A DNA stretch of 64,000 nucleotides from Nocardioides immobilis (GTDB taxonomy: Bacteria; Actinomycetota; Actinomycetes; Propionibacteriales; Nocardioidaceae). The number at the start of each line of letters is the position of its first letter. Positions within the stretch are counted from its first letter, which is position 1. The position numbers were made by a program, and so were the translations under genes. Shown here piece after piece: positions 1 to 11,006 of this stretch. The stretch lies in contig NZ_QXGH01000017.1 in the NCBI RefSeq assembly GCF_003515065.1, positions 1 to 64,000 of the forward strand, written 5' to 3'. Under the pieces are notes generated by a model, which made no database searches, was not told the origin of the DNA, and saw only the letters and a list, made by a program, of their open reading frames with translations.

Positions 1-192
1 TTCGCACGGGCCTACGCGCCCTCGACGTTGGGTTCGTTCCTGCGGGCGTTCACCTTCGGCCACGTCCGGCAGCTCGACGCGGTCGCATCGAGGTTCCTGA
101 TCGCGGTGGCCGGACTCACCCGACTGCCGGTCGTCCGTGCCTGTCCGGGCGCGTCCTTGGGCATCCACCGCGAGGGCCCGCCGGCGAGTTGA
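1..192 (+). pseudogene. IS1380-family transposase fragment, truncated
   Basis: Frame 1 is open from the window edge to a TGA at 190-192. Residues 4-34 (AYAPSTLGSFLRAFTFGHVR, then QLDAVASRF) match the conserved N-terminal block I know from IS1380-type DDE transposases. After about residue 40 the sequence stops resembling the family, and the stop comes after 63 codons, whereas intact members are about 450 residues. The catalytic DDE core is therefore absent. The 5' part lies outside the window. I read it as a dead insertion-sequence remnant in a decayed island; the family call rests on recall of the motif, not a search. Confidence 0.55.
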
Positions 193-471
193 CCCAGTGC
201 GAGCGCCTCCGATGCCGCCGGGCCCGAGGGAGCGTCGGCCCGCACAACGATGCCCCTGTTCGCCTGGTCGAGTTTGTTCGAGCGCGATCGCCCAGGTGCG
301 CCCAGTGAGGTGCCCGAGGTGCCCTGGTCTGCGCCGGTGCGCTCGACCAGCGCGTCGACGCAGCGGCCGGAAGAAGTTCGGCTCCAGATGTCCGATCCAC
401 CCACCGGTTGGTTGCCTCTTCGGTCATCAGAACATCCGCATTCACAAACCACCAGGAAAGGAGGTCGGACG
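193..471. other. Intergenic, no supported gene
   Basis: Between the transposase remnant and the first HTH gene I see no reading frame with a plausible start and family resemblance. The only clear signal is a strong ribosome-binding site (AAGGAGG, 458-464) serving the gene at 472. Confidence 0.5.
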
Positions 472-684
472 ATGACCATCGCTCCGATCGAAATCCCCGC
501 TGGGTGGGACGACAACGACATCGTCCTCTTCGAGGAGTTCTGCTCCTTGATCCGCACTCCCCAGCGAACGGTCAGGTGTTGGCGCGTCCAGGAGCACGGC
601 CCACAGTGGCGGCGCTTCAACGGGACCGGGCGCCTCTACACGACCGTCGCCGACATCAGGCGCTTCATCCGGGCCGGTGAGTGA
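472..684 (+). CDS. Small excisionase-like HTH protein
   Basis: This 70-residue protein has no signal peptide or membrane segment. Its layout (a short helix, LIRTPQRTVRCWR, then a basic W-R-R-F wing and TTVADIRRFIRAGE) fits the MerR/excisionase-like winged-helix fold, in which a turn such as TPQRTVRCWR reads DNA. ATG 472 is chosen because an AAGGAGG box lies 7 bases upstream; longer in-frame starts have none. Its stop overlaps or abuts the next gene, another excisionase-type protein, so the two are probably co-transcribed. It may be a directionality factor or repressor of the former mobile element; the target is unknown. Confidence 0.6.
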   Translation: MTIAPIEIPAGWDDNDIVLFEEFCSLIRTPQRTVRCWRVQEHGPQWRRFNGTGRLYTTVADIRRFIRAGE

Positions 685-685
685 C

Positions 686-883
686 ATGAGCTCTGTCCAC
701 CCGCAGACGCCCGGCACTGAGACCAACTGGATGACCCTCCAGCAGGCCGCCGTCTACGTCGCCGCGTCGGTCAAGACGATCCGCAGGCTGATCGCCGCAG
801 GCGACCTGCCGGCGTACTTGTGCGGCAAGCGGGGCCTGCGCGTACGCCGCGAGGACCTCGACAACCTGATGAGGCCACTCTGA
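686..883 (+). CDS. Excisionase-family DNA-binding protein (HTH_17 type)
   Basis: This 65-residue protein carries the excisionase/MerR-like signature: WMTLQQAAVYVAASVKTIRRLIAAGDLPAY (residues 15-44), a two-residue turn, then RVRREDLDNLM. The pattern T-x-x-x-A-A-x-x-x-x-x-S-x-x-T-I-x-R-x-I-x-x-G-x-L-P is diagnostic of helix-turn-helix domain 17 found in phage and ICE excisionases. ATG 686 follows GGTGAG and lies 1 base after the upstream stop; GTG 677 is an alternative start that would overlap the upstream gene by 8 bases. No integrase is visible beside it, so it looks like a leftover of an integrated element, or a regulator. Confidence 0.72.
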   Translation: MSSVHPQTPGTETNWMTLQQAAVYVAASVKTIRRLIAAGDLPAYLCGKRGLRVRREDLDNLMRPL

Positions 884-1366
884 TCGGCAGCGTCTTCCCC
901 CACCAATTCTCGTGACAGCGTCACGACAATCCGGACTGTGGTTGGCGTGGCGCTGTCGCCCTGCACAATCCGTTCGCCCCTGGCGACCACGCGATGCGAT
1001 CGTGCTGGGCCACCCATACAGCCCACCAGGGCGACGTTATGCCCGATCAGCCCATCCCCGGCAGCTTCGACGGCTGCGCCACCACCTCGAGAGCCTGCCC
1101 CTGCCGTGCCTGCTGACGCGCTGGGTGACGCCGACACTGGGCAGTCTGCGGCGGGCAACGTGCGCAAGGTCCATCTGCGCTCCTGCCACCACCGCCAGAA
1201 ATGCACCTGCGGCAGCCGCGGCACGCACACCAAGCCCTGCTCGAAGGCGATCCGCTGTCGCTGCGACGGCCGCTCGCACCCCGGGCGGCGAGCATCTCGC
1301 GCAGCTCGACGGGGATACTGAGGATACCTGGGCGAAGATATCCCGATTCACCCCGGACCTCGTGAG
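884..1366. other. Gene-poor stretch of decayed element
   Basis: Overlapping open frames exist on both strands but none has a convincing start, ribosome-binding site and family resemblance together. A plus-strand frame ending at 1321 is cysteine-rich near its end (C-x5-C-x-C, then C-x5-C-x-C), which may be the remains of a small metal-binding protein, but I cannot support a gene. Confidence 0.4.
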
Positions 1367-1687
1367 TCAGGCGGTGGGCACTCGGTCGGCCCAATAGCCC
1401 GGGCGACGGTTCTGATGGGCGTAGGCCAGGATGACGATCTCGGTCTCGCGGAGCAGGTAGGCGATCCGATACGGATACCCCTTGACCAGCACGCACCGGA
1501 CGGTCTCGTCGCCTGTCCAGCCTGGGAATGCTGGTGCGGCCTCCGGCCAGGCGCTGATGTCAGCGCGCGACGCTTCCGCCCGGTCGAGCAGGGCCAGACC
1601 AAGACCCTTCTCGCGGTCCTCGTACCAGCGCAGGGCCGCGTCGAACTCCGCGGCCGCCTCCGGGTGCTCGCGTTGCGGAAGACTCAC
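1367..1687 (-). CDS. RelE/ParE-family toxin
   Basis: This 106-residue basic protein has the ParE fold signature: an N-terminal helical pair (HPEAAAEFDAALRWYEDREKGLGLALLDRAEA), a central FPGWTGDETVRCVLVKGYPYRIAYLL strand pair, and a final ILAYAHQNRRPGYW motif, the usual Y-A-H-x-x-R-x-P-x-Y-W end of ParE toxins. Members poison gyrase or act as ribosome-dependent RNases; which applies cannot be told. GTG 1687 overlaps the stop of the antitoxin gene by 4 bases (GTGA), the usual antitoxin-first coupling. It sits in the island left of tRNA-Ala, consistent with a stabilising addiction module. Confidence 0.85.
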   Translation of the reverse strand: MSLPQREHPEAAAEFDAALRWYEDREKGLGLALLDRAEASRADISAWPEAAPAFPGWTGDETVRCVLVKGYPYRIAYLLRETEIVILAYAHQNRRPGYWADRVPTA

Positions 1688-1932
1688 GCGGGCCGAGCGG
1701 CCAGTTCGCTGCGGAGCCGTGCGTAGTGCTCGTCAGCGTCGATCAGCTCGACACGATCGGCCAGCACGTCGTCAACGCGCCGCGCGATCTCAGTCGCCCA
1801 GGCGCTATCGATCGCTGTGTGGTCCTCGGCCGATTCCGGCAGACTGGCCAGCAGGGCGCGCGCAACAGCGGCTCGATCGTCCAGATCGAGCGCAAGACCC
1901 GCCTTGATGATCGCGGCTGCGTCCGGTGCCAT
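1684..1932 (-). CDS. Addiction-module antitoxin
   Basis: This 82-residue acidic protein matches the short antitoxin family paired with ParE toxins: an N-terminal helix AAAIIKAGLALDLDDRAAVARALLASLP followed by a charged stretch and a WATEIARRVDDVLADRVELIDADEHYARLRSELA helix that would wrap the toxin. It precedes the toxin and overlaps it by 4 bases. The N-terminal A-L-x-L-x-x-x-x-R-x-x-x-A-x-x-L-L-x-S-L pattern is the family hallmark. By analogy it neutralises the toxin and probably represses its own promoter. Confidence 0.82.
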   Translation of the reverse strand: MAPDAAAIIKAGLALDLDDRAAVARALLASLPESAEDHTAIDSAWATEIARRVDDVLADRVELIDADEHYARLRSELAARPA

Positions 1933-1984
1933 GCCTCCCAGTGTACGGCGCGCCCGGAGTCGCGGGCTCTGACATTCTCCCCGT

Positions 1985-2026
1985 CAATCTGGCACCAATC
2001 TGGCACCGAGGCTCCGTTCTGGCACC
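1985..2026. repeat. Three TCTGGCACC direct repeats, integrase-arm-like
   Basis: TCTGGCACC occurs at 1988-1996, 1999-2007 and 2018-2026; the first two are exact 11-bp tandem copies (CAATCTGGCAC). Short direct repeats between an island and a tRNA 3' end are typical of arm-type binding sites of tyrosine recombinases. No integrase gene is present, so this is a remnant hypothesis. Confidence 0.4.
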
Positions 2027-2050
2027 ACCGACCGCCCACCACAAACGACA

Positions 2051-2076
2051 GAAACCGCAGGCTGACCTGCGGTTTC
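2051..2076 (-). terminator. Hairpin downstream of tRNA-Ala
   Basis: GAAACCGCAGG and CCTGCGGTTTC form a perfect 11-bp stem around CTGA. It lies 7 bases beyond the 3' end of tRNA-Ala. On the minus strand it is followed by TGTCGTTTG, only moderately T-rich, so it is a plausible terminator that could work in both directions. Confidence 0.6.
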
Positions 2077-2082
2077 TTGTGG

Positions 2083-2155
2083 TGGAGCCTAGGGGACTCG
2101 AACCCCTAACCCCCTGCTTGCAAAGCAGGTGCGCTACCAATTGCGCCAAGGCCCC
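2083..2155 (-). tRNA. tRNA-Ala (anticodon TGC)
   Basis: The reverse complement folds as a standard 73-base tRNA: acceptor GGGGCCU pairs with AGGCUCC, the anticodon stem CCUGC/GCAGG encloses UUUGCAA giving anticodon UGC, and the T-arm contains GGTTCGAGTCC. The discriminator is A and CCA is not encoded. Its 3' end faces the decayed island, the usual geometry for an integration target. Confidence 0.95.
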
Positions 2156-2199
2156 GTGTCTCGAGTCGGTCGCAGCGCGACCTCCTCGACAACCGCAGC

Positions 2200-2328
2200 T
2201 CAGGACTCCGGCAGCTGGTCGGTGGCCTCGGCCCAGAGGGCCTGCTCCGCCTTGCTTTCCTGCAGCTTCTTGACTGCGAATGCGACGCCAGCCGCCGCGA
2301 GTGCTGAGAGCACGAGCTTCTTGATCAC
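2200..2328 (-). CDS. DLW-39 family small protein
   Basis: This 42-residue protein starts [21 protein letters not shown], a lysine-tipped hydrophobic helix, and continues with a charged [15 protein letters not shown] tail. That pattern (K-K-L, one membrane-like helix, then D/A-L-W-x-E-A-T-D) is the small actinobacterial DLW-39 family, usually found beside the tRNAs downstream of gyrA, as here. GTG 2328 is supported by GGAGG five bases upstream. The function is unknown; a single-pass membrane peptide is the reasonable expectation. Confidence 0.8.
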   Translation of the reverse strand: MIKKLVLSALAAAGVAFAVKKLQESKAEQALWAEATDQLPES

Positions 2329-2354
2329 GCTGCCTCCATCGGTGGGCGTGGGAG

Positions 2355-2428
2355 TGGGCCTAACAGGACTTGAACCTGTGACCTCTTCCTTATCAGGGAA
2401 GCGCTCTAACCGTCTGAGCTATAGGCCC
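2355..2428 (-). tRNA. tRNA-Ile (anticodon GAT)
   Basis: The 74-base reverse complement starts GGGCCTATAGCTCAG and ends TTCAAGTCCTGTTAGGCCCA. The acceptor GGGCCUA pairs with UAGGCCC, and the anticodon loop CUGAUAA gives GAU. CCA is not encoded. The order gyrA, DUF3566 gene, tRNA-Ile, small gene, tRNA-Ala is standard for actinobacteria. Confidence 0.95.
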
Positions 2429-2520
2429 GAGTGGCCTGCGGCAAGGTGGAAGCCCCGACCGCAGACCGGAGGGAACGGTACCCGACCGGAGCCGGGGCGA
2501 ACAAAACGGGGCCGGTCGGC

Positions 2521-3105
2521 TCAGGCGTCCTCGGCGAGGGTGACCTCGATGCCGCCGAGAAGGGCTGCGGCCATGTTGTAGAGGAAGGCCGTGAGCGTCG
2601 CGCTCGCGGTGATCAGGATGACGTCGATCGCGGCGACGAGCATCGTGAATCCGAGGACCCGGCTGGTGCCGACGTAGTCCTGCACCTGGAAGCTGGAGAC
2701 GTCCTCGCCGCCGATGCCTTCCTGGATGGTGCTGTTGATCGACTCCCACACGCCGGCGGCGCCGAGCACCTGCCACACCATGGCGACCGACACCACGGTG
2801 ACGACCGCGAACGCGATCGACAGCAGGAACGCGGTCTTCATGACCGACCAGGGATCGATGCGGGTCAGCCGGAGCCGGGCCCGGCGCGGACCGCGCTGAC
2901 GAGCGGTGGGCGTCTCAGCGGTCGGGGTGACCGCGGTGGGACCGGCGGGTGCGGACGGCGTGGGTGCGCCGGCGGGGCGCGGCGGCAGGCCGGGCAGCGG
3001 CTGCACCGGGGCGTTGGCGTCCGTCGGACGGGCCCCGGACTCCGTGCTCACGGGCCCGGCCGGGGGTGCAGGCACGGTGGTCGGCTCCTTGGTGCGGTCC
3101 GACAT
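2521..3105 (-). CDS. DUF3566 membrane protein
   Basis: This 194-residue protein has an N-terminal Pro/Ala/Thr-rich disordered cytoplasmic region (about 1-80) and then the DUF3566 domain: RRARLRLTRIDPWSVMKTAFLLSIAF opens the first membrane helix, a loop holds GVWESINSTIQEG, and a second helix follows VQDYVGTSRVLGFTMLVAAIDVILIT. The C-terminus is short and acidic. It lies 6 bases after gyrA, as in most actinobacteria (the Rv0007 position in Mycobacterium tuberculosis), so it is probably co-transcribed with gyrA. The function is unknown; a role at the cell envelope or division site has been proposed for mycobacterial relatives. Confidence 0.85.
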   Translation of the reverse strand: MSDRTKEPTTVPAPPAGPVSTESGARPTDANAPVQPLPGLPPRPAGAPTPSAPAGPTAVTPTAETPTARQRGPRRARLRLTRIDPWSVMKTAFLLSIAFAVVTVVSVAMVWQVLGAAGVWESINSTIQEGIGGEDVSSFQVQDYVGTSRVLGFTMLVAAIDVILITASATLTAFLYNMAAALLGGIEVTLAEDA

Positions 3106-3111
3106 CTACCC

Positions 3112-5853
<2,742 letters not shown>

Positions 5854-5900
5854 GTTCGATCTTCCTGTTTCTACCGATGTCTAAGTTCTGGGCTAGATAC

Positions 5901-8018
5901 TCAGATATCGAGGAATCGGACGTCCTTGGCGTTGCGCTGGATGAAGGACCGCCGCTGCTCGACGTCCTCCCCCATCAGGATCGAGAAGATCTCGTCGGCC
6001 TGGGCGGCGTCGTCGAGCGTCACCTGGAGCATGAGGCGCTGGTCGGGGTTCATCGTGGTCTCCCACAGCTCCTCGGCGTTCATCTCGCCGAGACCCTTGT
6101 AGCGCTGGACCGGGTTCTCCTTGGGGAGCTTCTTGCCGGACTCCAGGCCGTCGCGCATCAGCGCGTCGCGCTCGGAGTCCGAATAGACGAACTCGTGCTC
6201 GGCCGGCTTGTTCCACCGGATCCGGTAGAGCGGCGGCTGGGCCATGTAGACGTAGCCGTGCTCGATGAGCGGCTTCATGAAGCGGAACAGCAACGTCAGC
6301 AGCAGGGTGTTGATGTGGTGGCCGTCGACGTCGGCGTCCGCCATCAGCACGACCTTGTGGTAGCGCAGCTTCTCGAGGCTGAACTCCTCGTGGATGCCGG
6401 TGCCCAGCGCGGAGATGATCGCCTGGACCTCCGTGTTGGCCAGCACCTTGTCGATGCGCGCCTTCTCGACGTTGAGGATCTTGCCGCGGATCGGGAGGAT
6501 CGCCTGCACCCGCGGGTCGCGACCCTGACGGGCGGAGCCACCGGCCGAGTCACCCTCGACGATGAAGACCTCGCACTCCGCAGGGTTCGTGGACTGGCAG
6601 TCCGACAGCTTGCCGGGCAGGCCGCCCCCGCCGAGCAGGCCCTTGCGGTTGCGCGCCAGGTCGCGCGCCTTGCGCGCGGCGATCCGGGCCGACGCCGCGG
6701 CCTGCGCCTTGCGCACGATGTCGCGACCCTCGGCCGGGTTCTTCTCGAGCCAGTCCCCGAGCTGGTCGTTGACCAGGCGCTGGACGAAGCCCTTGGCCTC
6801 GGTGTTGCCGAGCTTGGTCTTGGTCTGGCCCTCGAACTGCGGCTCGCCGAGCTTGATCGAGATGATCGCGGTCAGGCCCTCGCGGATGTCGTCGCCCGAG
6901 ACCCGGTCCTCGCGCTTCTTGATCAGGCCCCACTCCTCGCCCCAGTGGTTGATCAGCGAGGTGAGGGCGGACCGGAAGCCCTCTTCGTGCGTGCCGCCCT
7001 CGTGGGTGTTGATCGTGTTGGCGAAGGTGTGGACCGACTCGGTGTAGGAGGTGTTCCACTGCATGGCCAGCTCGAGGCTCATGTGGTTGGCGTCGTCGCC
7101 GCTGACCTTGGACGCGAACGCGTCGGAGTCGGCCTCGAACGCGATCACCGTCGGGTTCGCCTTGTCCTTGCGGCGGTTGAGGTGCTCGACGTAGTCGATC
7201 AGCCCGCGGTCGTACTTGAACTTGCGCTCGATGCCGCCGCTCTCGCCGCGGTGGATCGCGTCCGCCCCGGTCTGGTCGATGTCGTTGCTGATCGTGTCGT
7301 CCTCGACGGCCTCGGCGACCTCCTCGGCGGAGGGCCGCTCGTCGCGGACCACGATCTCGAGGCCCTTGTTGAGGAAGGCCATCTCGCGGAAGCGGTTGGT
7401 GATCGTCTCGAAGGAGTACGTCGTGGTCTCGAAGATGTCCTCCGAGGCCCAGTAGGTGACCGTGGTCCCGGTGCGCTCGTCCGGCTCCATCGGCCGGACC
7501 TGCTCGAGCTCGCCGTCGGGCACGCCGATGGTGAACGACTGGCGCCACACGTGGCCGCGGTTCTTCACCTCGACGATCAGGTGGGAGGACAGCGCGTTGA
7601 CGACCGAGACGCCGACGCCGTGCAGACCGCCGGAGACCTTGTAGCCGCCGCCGCCGAACTTGCCGCCGGCGTGCAGCATCGTCAGCGCCATCGTGACCGC
7701 CGGCATGTCCTGGCCCGGCGCCGTGTCGGTCGGGATGCCGCGGCCGTTGTCCTCGACCCGGATGCCGCCGTCGGCCTGGAGCGTCACCACGATCCGGTCG
7801 CAGAAGCCGGCCAGGGCCTCGTCGACCGCGTTGTCCACGATCTCCCAGATGAGGTGGTGGAGGCCGCGCTCGCCGGTGGAGCCGATGTACATGCCGGGCC
7901 GCTTGCGGACCGCCTCGAGGCCCTCGAGGACCTGGATCGCGGAGGCGTCGTACTCACCGGTCGGGGCCGATGACGGTGTCGCGTTGGTCGAGTTCGTGGT
8001 CGGCTCTTCGACGGTCAC
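5901..8018 (-). CDS. gyrB: DNA gyrase subunit B
   Basis: This 705-residue ATPase subunit of gyrase has a GHKL ATP-binding domain with [11 protein letters not shown] and [15 protein letters not shown], a transducer domain, a TOPRIM domain with EGDSAGGSA and DADVDGHHI (Mg2+-binding acidic residues), and a GyrA-interacting C-terminal region ending RFLDI. The frame is open upstream to 8192, but GTG 8018 is chosen because GAGGTG lies 5 bases upstream and the added residues resemble no gyrase. It is transcribed with gyrA and probably has its own promoter near 8098. Confidence 0.97.
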   Translation of the reverse strand: MTVEEPTTNSTNATPSSAPTGEYDASAIQVLEGLEAVRKRPGMYIGSTGERGLHHLIWEIVDNAVDEALAGFCDRIVVTLQADGGIRVEDNGRGIPTDTAPGQDMPAVTMALTMLHAGGKFGGGGYKVSGGLHGVGVSVVNALSSHLIVEVKNRGHVWRQSFTIGVPDGELEQVRPMEPDERTGTTVTYWASEDIFETTTYSFETITNRFREMAFLNKGLEIVVRDERPSAEEVAEAVEDDTISNDIDQTGADAIHRGESGGIERKFKYDRGLIDYVEHLNRRKDKANPTVIAFEADSDAFASKVSGDDANHMSLELAMQWNTSYTESVHTFANTINTHEGGTHEEGFRSALTSLINHWGEEWGLIKKREDRVSGDDIREGLTAIISIKLGEPQFEGQTKTKLGNTEAKGFVQRLVNDQLGDWLEKNPAEGRDIVRKAQAAASARIAARKARDLARNRKGLLGGGGLPGKLSDCQSTNPAECEVFIVEGDSAGGSARQGRDPRVQAILPIRGKILNVEKARIDKVLANTEVQAIISALGTGIHEEFSLEKLRYHKVVLMADADVDGHHINTLLLTLLFRFMKPLIEHGYVYMAQPPLYRIRWNKPAEHEFVYSDSERDALMRDGLESGKKLPKENPVQRYKGLGEMNAEELWETTMNPDQRLMLQVTLDDAAQADEIFSILMGEDVEQRRSFIQRNAKDVRFLDI

Positions 8019-8097
8019 GGCACCTCTTCGGGTCAGGGAGCGGGCAAGCAGAAGGCCGATGCTCACGCTTGTGGGGCGTGCGCCCGGCCTCGCGTCC

Positions 8098-8126
8098 ATA
8101 ATACCGTCCGGAGTGGCTCTGAACAC
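8098..8126 (-). promoter_or_regulatory. Putative gyrB promoter
   Basis: A perfect-looking TATTAT -10 element (minus strand, 8103-8098) stands out in GC-rich sequence 80 bases before the gyrB start. At 17 bases spacing the -35 position reads GTGTTC, a weak match to TTGACA. A DnaA-box-like TCGTCCACA (minus strand, 8161-8153) lies just upstream. Confidence 0.4.
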
Positions 8127-8273
8127 GTTCCGCCCCTCGGGGGCGGGGGGTCTGTGGACGAAAGACGGTCCTGAGCGCCCCGGAAAGGCCATTTGCAGCG
8201 CCGAACAGGGGTGCCACCAGCCCCCGGTACGACGGCCGGCCCGTTACGACCGCCTCCGCGGCGCCCTGGCGAC

Positions 8274-8846
8274 CTAGCCGTAGGTGTCGCGCGGACCGCG
8301 CCCGTCGCGGAGTCCGCGGTGGCCGTGCTTCCAGCTCGGCGCGTGCGGACCGAGCACCTCGACCACCGTCACCGTGCCGGTGCCCAGCTCGGTGTTGAGC
8401 CGCTTGACCAGGGTGGGCGCGAGCAGCTTCAGCTGGGTGGCCCAGGCGCTGGAGTCGGTGCGGACCACGAGGGTGCCGTCGGTCAGCGACTCCGGGGTGG
8501 AGTGGGCGCCGATCTCCTCGCCGACCACCTCGGTCCAGCGCGCGAAGACCCCGCGCACCTGGAGGTCGAGGCCCCAGCCCCGCTGGCTGACGAGCCGGCC
8601 GATCTCCCCACCGAGCAGCTGCGGGTCCCGCTCGTCGGGGTAGGCGCCACTCAGCCCGCCCTCGTTGCCCCGGCGCGCCCGCCGGGTCTTCGCACCGGGC
8701 CGGCGGAGCGGCTTCCGCGCGGCCGGCGACCCTGGCGCCACGGCGCCCCGCATCATCGCGCGGGCGAGGTCGAGGCCGTCGGTGCGGTGGTCGCCGTCGG
8801 TCTCGTCGGCGCCCCCGTCAGTCGGGGTCGGGTCCTCGGTCGACAC
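8274..8846 (-). CDS. dciA: DciA-like DUF721 protein
   Basis: This 190-residue protein has a disordered N-terminus and a C-terminal DUF721 domain (about residues 75-175): [72 protein letters not shown]721 proteins of this position (Rv0004 family) are relatives of DciA, the ancestral loader or operator of replicative helicase DnaB. The pattern W-x-x-V-V-G-x-x-x-x-x-H-x-x-P and S-x-W-A-x-x-L are typical. GTG 8846 follows GGGAGGTG and overlaps the end of recF by 29 bases. DnaB is encoded at 53863. The helicase role is from the family, not shown here. Confidence 0.85.
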   Translation of the reverse strand: MSTEDPTPTDGGADETDGDHRTDGLDLARAMMRGAVAPGSPAARKPLRRPGAKTRRARRGNEGGLSGAYPDERDPQLLGGEIGRLVSQRGWGLDLQVRGVFARWTEVVGEEIGAHSTPESLTDGTLVVRTDSSAWATQLKLLAPTLVKRLNTELGTGTVTVVEVLGPHAPSWKHGHRGLRDGRGPRDTYG

Positions 8847-10002
8847 GGGTCACCTCCCCTCCCGCGACCGTGAAGGTCGCTCCGGCCAGCATGGCAGGCA
8901 CGTCCGCCAGGACCGCCGCGGTGACGAGCACCTGCTCGGCACCGGCGACCAGCCCGGCGAGCTGGTTGCGCCGTTCGGCGTCGAGCTCGGCGAACACGTC
9001 GTCGAGGATCAGGATCGGGTCGTCGCCGTCGGAGCGCAACAGGTCGTACGACGCCAGCCGCAGCGCGAGCGCGAAGGACCACGACTCGCCGTGGGACGCA
9101 TAGCCCTTCACCGGCAGCCGGCTGTCCTCCCCCGGTCCGAGGGTCAGCTGCAGGTCGTCGCGGTGCGGGCCGACCAGGGTGAGTCCCCGGCCGATCTCCT
9201 CGTCCTGCCGCCGCGCCAGCTCCGCGCGGAAGGCCACGCCGAGCAGGTCGCGGGATGGGGTGTCGCCGCGACCGCCCTCCTCCTCGATCAGCGACATCCG
9301 CGTGCTGTAGGCGATCCGGGCGTCGTCGCGCGTGGCGCCGCGGGCCACCGCCTCATAGGCCTTCCCGACGTACGGCGCCAGGTCGGCCACCAGCGCCGTC
9401 CTGGCCTCCAGCAGCTCGGAGCCGGTCGCGACCAGGTGGTCGTCCCAGACCGCCAGGGTGGCGAGCGCCGCGTCGCGACTGCTGCCGCGCGCGGCGTAGA
9501 TCGTCTTGAGCAGGCTGTTGCGCTGCTTGAGCACCCGGTCGTAGTCGGCGCGCACGCCCGCGAGCCGCGGCGTCCGCAGCACCAGCAGGTCGTCGAGGAA
9601 GCGCCGGCGCTCCGACGGGTCGCCCTTGACCAGGGCCAGGTCCTCCGGGCTGAAGACCACGGTCCGGAGCACGCCGACGAGGTCGCGAGCCCGGGACAGC
9701 GGGGACTTGTTGATCCGCGCGCGGTTGGCGCGGCCCGGGTTGAGCTCCACCTCCAGTACGGCGGTCCGCCCGTCCCGCACGACCGCGGCCCGCACCAGCG
9801 CCTGCTCCGCACCAGCGCGGATGAGCGGTGCGTCGGTCGCCACACGGTGCGAGGTGAGCCGGGAGAGGTAGTCGATCGCCTCGACGAGGTTGGTCTTGCC
9901 CTGCCCGTTGCGCCCGACGAACGACGTAACTCCGGGGTCGAGCGGCACGTCCACGTCGCCGTACGACCGGAAGTCGTGGAGAGTCAGGTGCGAGACATGC
10001 AC
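8818..10002 (-). CDS. recF: DNA replication and repair protein RecF
   Basis: This 394-residue SMC-like ATPase loads RecA onto gapped DNA and supports restart of stalled forks. Walker A is [16 protein letters not shown]; the ABC signature region is the G-E-S in [18 protein letters not shown]; Walker B is [18 protein letters not shown] 10002 ([17 protein letters not shown]) gives the normal length; the frame stays open to 10116 but the extra residues are not family-like. Unusually, the start is separated from gnd by two plus-strand genes. It overlaps dciA by 29 bases. Confidence 0.96.
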   Translation of the reverse strand: MHVSHLTLHDFRSYGDVDVPLDPGVTSFVGRNGQGKTNLVEAIDYLSRLTSHRVATDAPLIRAGAEQALVRAAVVRDGRTAVLEVELNPGRANRARINKSPLSRARDLVGVLRTVVFSPEDLALVKGDPSERRRFLDDLLVLRTPRLAGVRADYDRVLKQRNSLLKTIYAARGSSRDAALATLAVWDDHLVATGSELLEARTALVADLAPYVGKAYEAVARGATRDDARIAYSTRMSLIEEEGGRGDTPSRDLLGVAFRAELARRQDEEIGRGLTLVGPHRDDLQLTLGPGEDSRLPVKGYASHGESWSFALALRLASYDLLRSDGDDPILILDDVFAELDAERRNQLAGLVAGAEQVLVTAAVLADVPAMLAGATFTVAGGEVTRVDRGPDPD

Positions 10003-10114
10003 CGTCCCATCATCCCTTGCCACGCGCCCGCAGCGCGGGCGGAGGCACCCCAAAAGGGAATGCGTCCGGGGGAATGATGTTTGAAGGGTGCCCCGGGGAC
10101 CTAGGCTGCTCCCC

Positions 10115-10543
10115 ATGACTCAACCTCCAGTTCCCCCGCCCCCGGGCGGCTACGGCGCCCAGCCGCCCGCCATGAACCCCGGCGGCCCCTTCTACGTCTC
10201 GGTGCTCGGCCAGGAGCAGGGCCCGCTCGACTTCAACACGCTTGCGCAGATGGCGGTGTCGAACCAGATCAAGTCCGACACCCCGGTCCGCAGCGCCGAC
10301 AGCCAGCAGTACGTCGCGGCCAAGGACGTCCCCGGCCTCTACTCCGACAAGGAGTGGCTGACCGTCGTCCTGCTGTCGTGGCTGCTCGGCACCTTCGGCG
10401 TCGACCGCTTCTACCTCGGCCAGACCGGTCTCGGTCTCGGCAAGCTGTTCACCTGCGGTGGCTGCGGCATCTGGGCGATCTACGACCTGATCATGTTCGC
10501 GCTGCGCAAGCAGCACGACGTCGACGGCCGGCCGTTCCGCTGA
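10115..10543 (+). CDS. GYF/TM2-domain membrane protein
   Basis: This 142-residue protein has a Pro/Gly-rich start, a GYF_2-like domain ([50 protein letters not shown], about 28-77) and a TM2 domain ([52 protein letters not shown], about 80-130), i.e. two membrane helices joined by the G-x-x-R-F-Y-L-G motif. The ATG follows TAGGCT by 9 bases, so a leaderless transcript is possible. It is on the opposite strand to its replication neighbours. The function is unknown; TM2 proteins are small membrane proteins of diverse role. Confidence 0.85.
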   Translation: MTQPPVPPPPGGYGAQPPAMNPGGPFYVSVLGQEQGPLDFNTLAQMAVSNQIKSDTPVRSADSQQYVAAKDVPGLYSDKEWLTVVLLSWLLGTFGVDRFYLGQTGLGLGKLFTCGGCGIWAIYDLIMFALRKQHDVDGRPFR

Positions 10544-10564
10544 TCGCGACCCGCTAGTCCCAGC

Positions 10565-10999
10565 ATGACCACGACGACCCCGTCCGCCCACGAGGAGCCC
10601 CGGCTCCTCCGACGCCTCCGCATCTCTGGTGCGGAGGCCGTCGCGGCGGGCGGGGTCGCTGCCATCGGGGCGTCGTTCCTGCTGTCCCCCGAGCACATCG
10701 AGGACGGGCCGGTCATCTGCCCGTTCCGCGCCCTCACCGGGCTGCCGTGCCCCGGCTGCGGCCTGACCCGTTCCTGGGTCTACGCCGCGCACGGCTGGTG
10801 GAGCGAGTCCGTCGCCGCCAACGCCTTCGGGCTGGTCGTCGTCGCGGCGATCCTCGCGCTGGCCGTCACCGTCGTCGTCCGACGGGTACGACGTACGCCG
10901 CCCCCCGAGCTCGACAAGTTCCTGCGCCACCCGATCTTCATCGGCACCGGCGCGATCTGGCTGGTCTACGCGCTCGTCCGGCTGGCCTACGCGCTGTAG
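10565..10999 (+). CDS. DUF2752 membrane protein
   Basis: This 144-residue protein carries the DUF2752 hallmark ICPFRALTGLPCPGCGLTRSW (residues 57-77) between two hydrophobic segments, with a third helix near the C-terminus (IGTGAIWLVYALVRLAYAL). Three cysteines in the motif (C58, C68, C71) could bind metal or form a disulfide. It follows the TM2 gene by 21 bases and is likely co-transcribed; TM2 and DUF2752 proteins are frequently paired. It converges on gnd with an 8-base gap. The biochemical role is unknown. Confidence 0.85.
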   Translation: MTTTTPSAHEEPRLLRRLRISGAEAVAAGGVAAIGASFLLSPEHIEDGPVICPFRALTGLPCPGCGLTRSWVYAAHGWWSESVAANAFGLVVVAAILALAVTVVVRRVRRTPPPELDKFLRHPIFIGTGAIWLVYALVRLAYAL

Positions 11000-11006
11000 C
11001 GCTGCG

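Noticed and set aside
938-1321. Cysteine-rich frame in the left-hand island
   Set aside because: C-x-C motifs look metal-binding, but start, ribosome-binding site and codon pattern are not convincing.
5877-7973. Long plus-strand open frame antisense to gyrB
   Set aside because: Same reason: shadow of a conserved coding strand in high-GC DNA.
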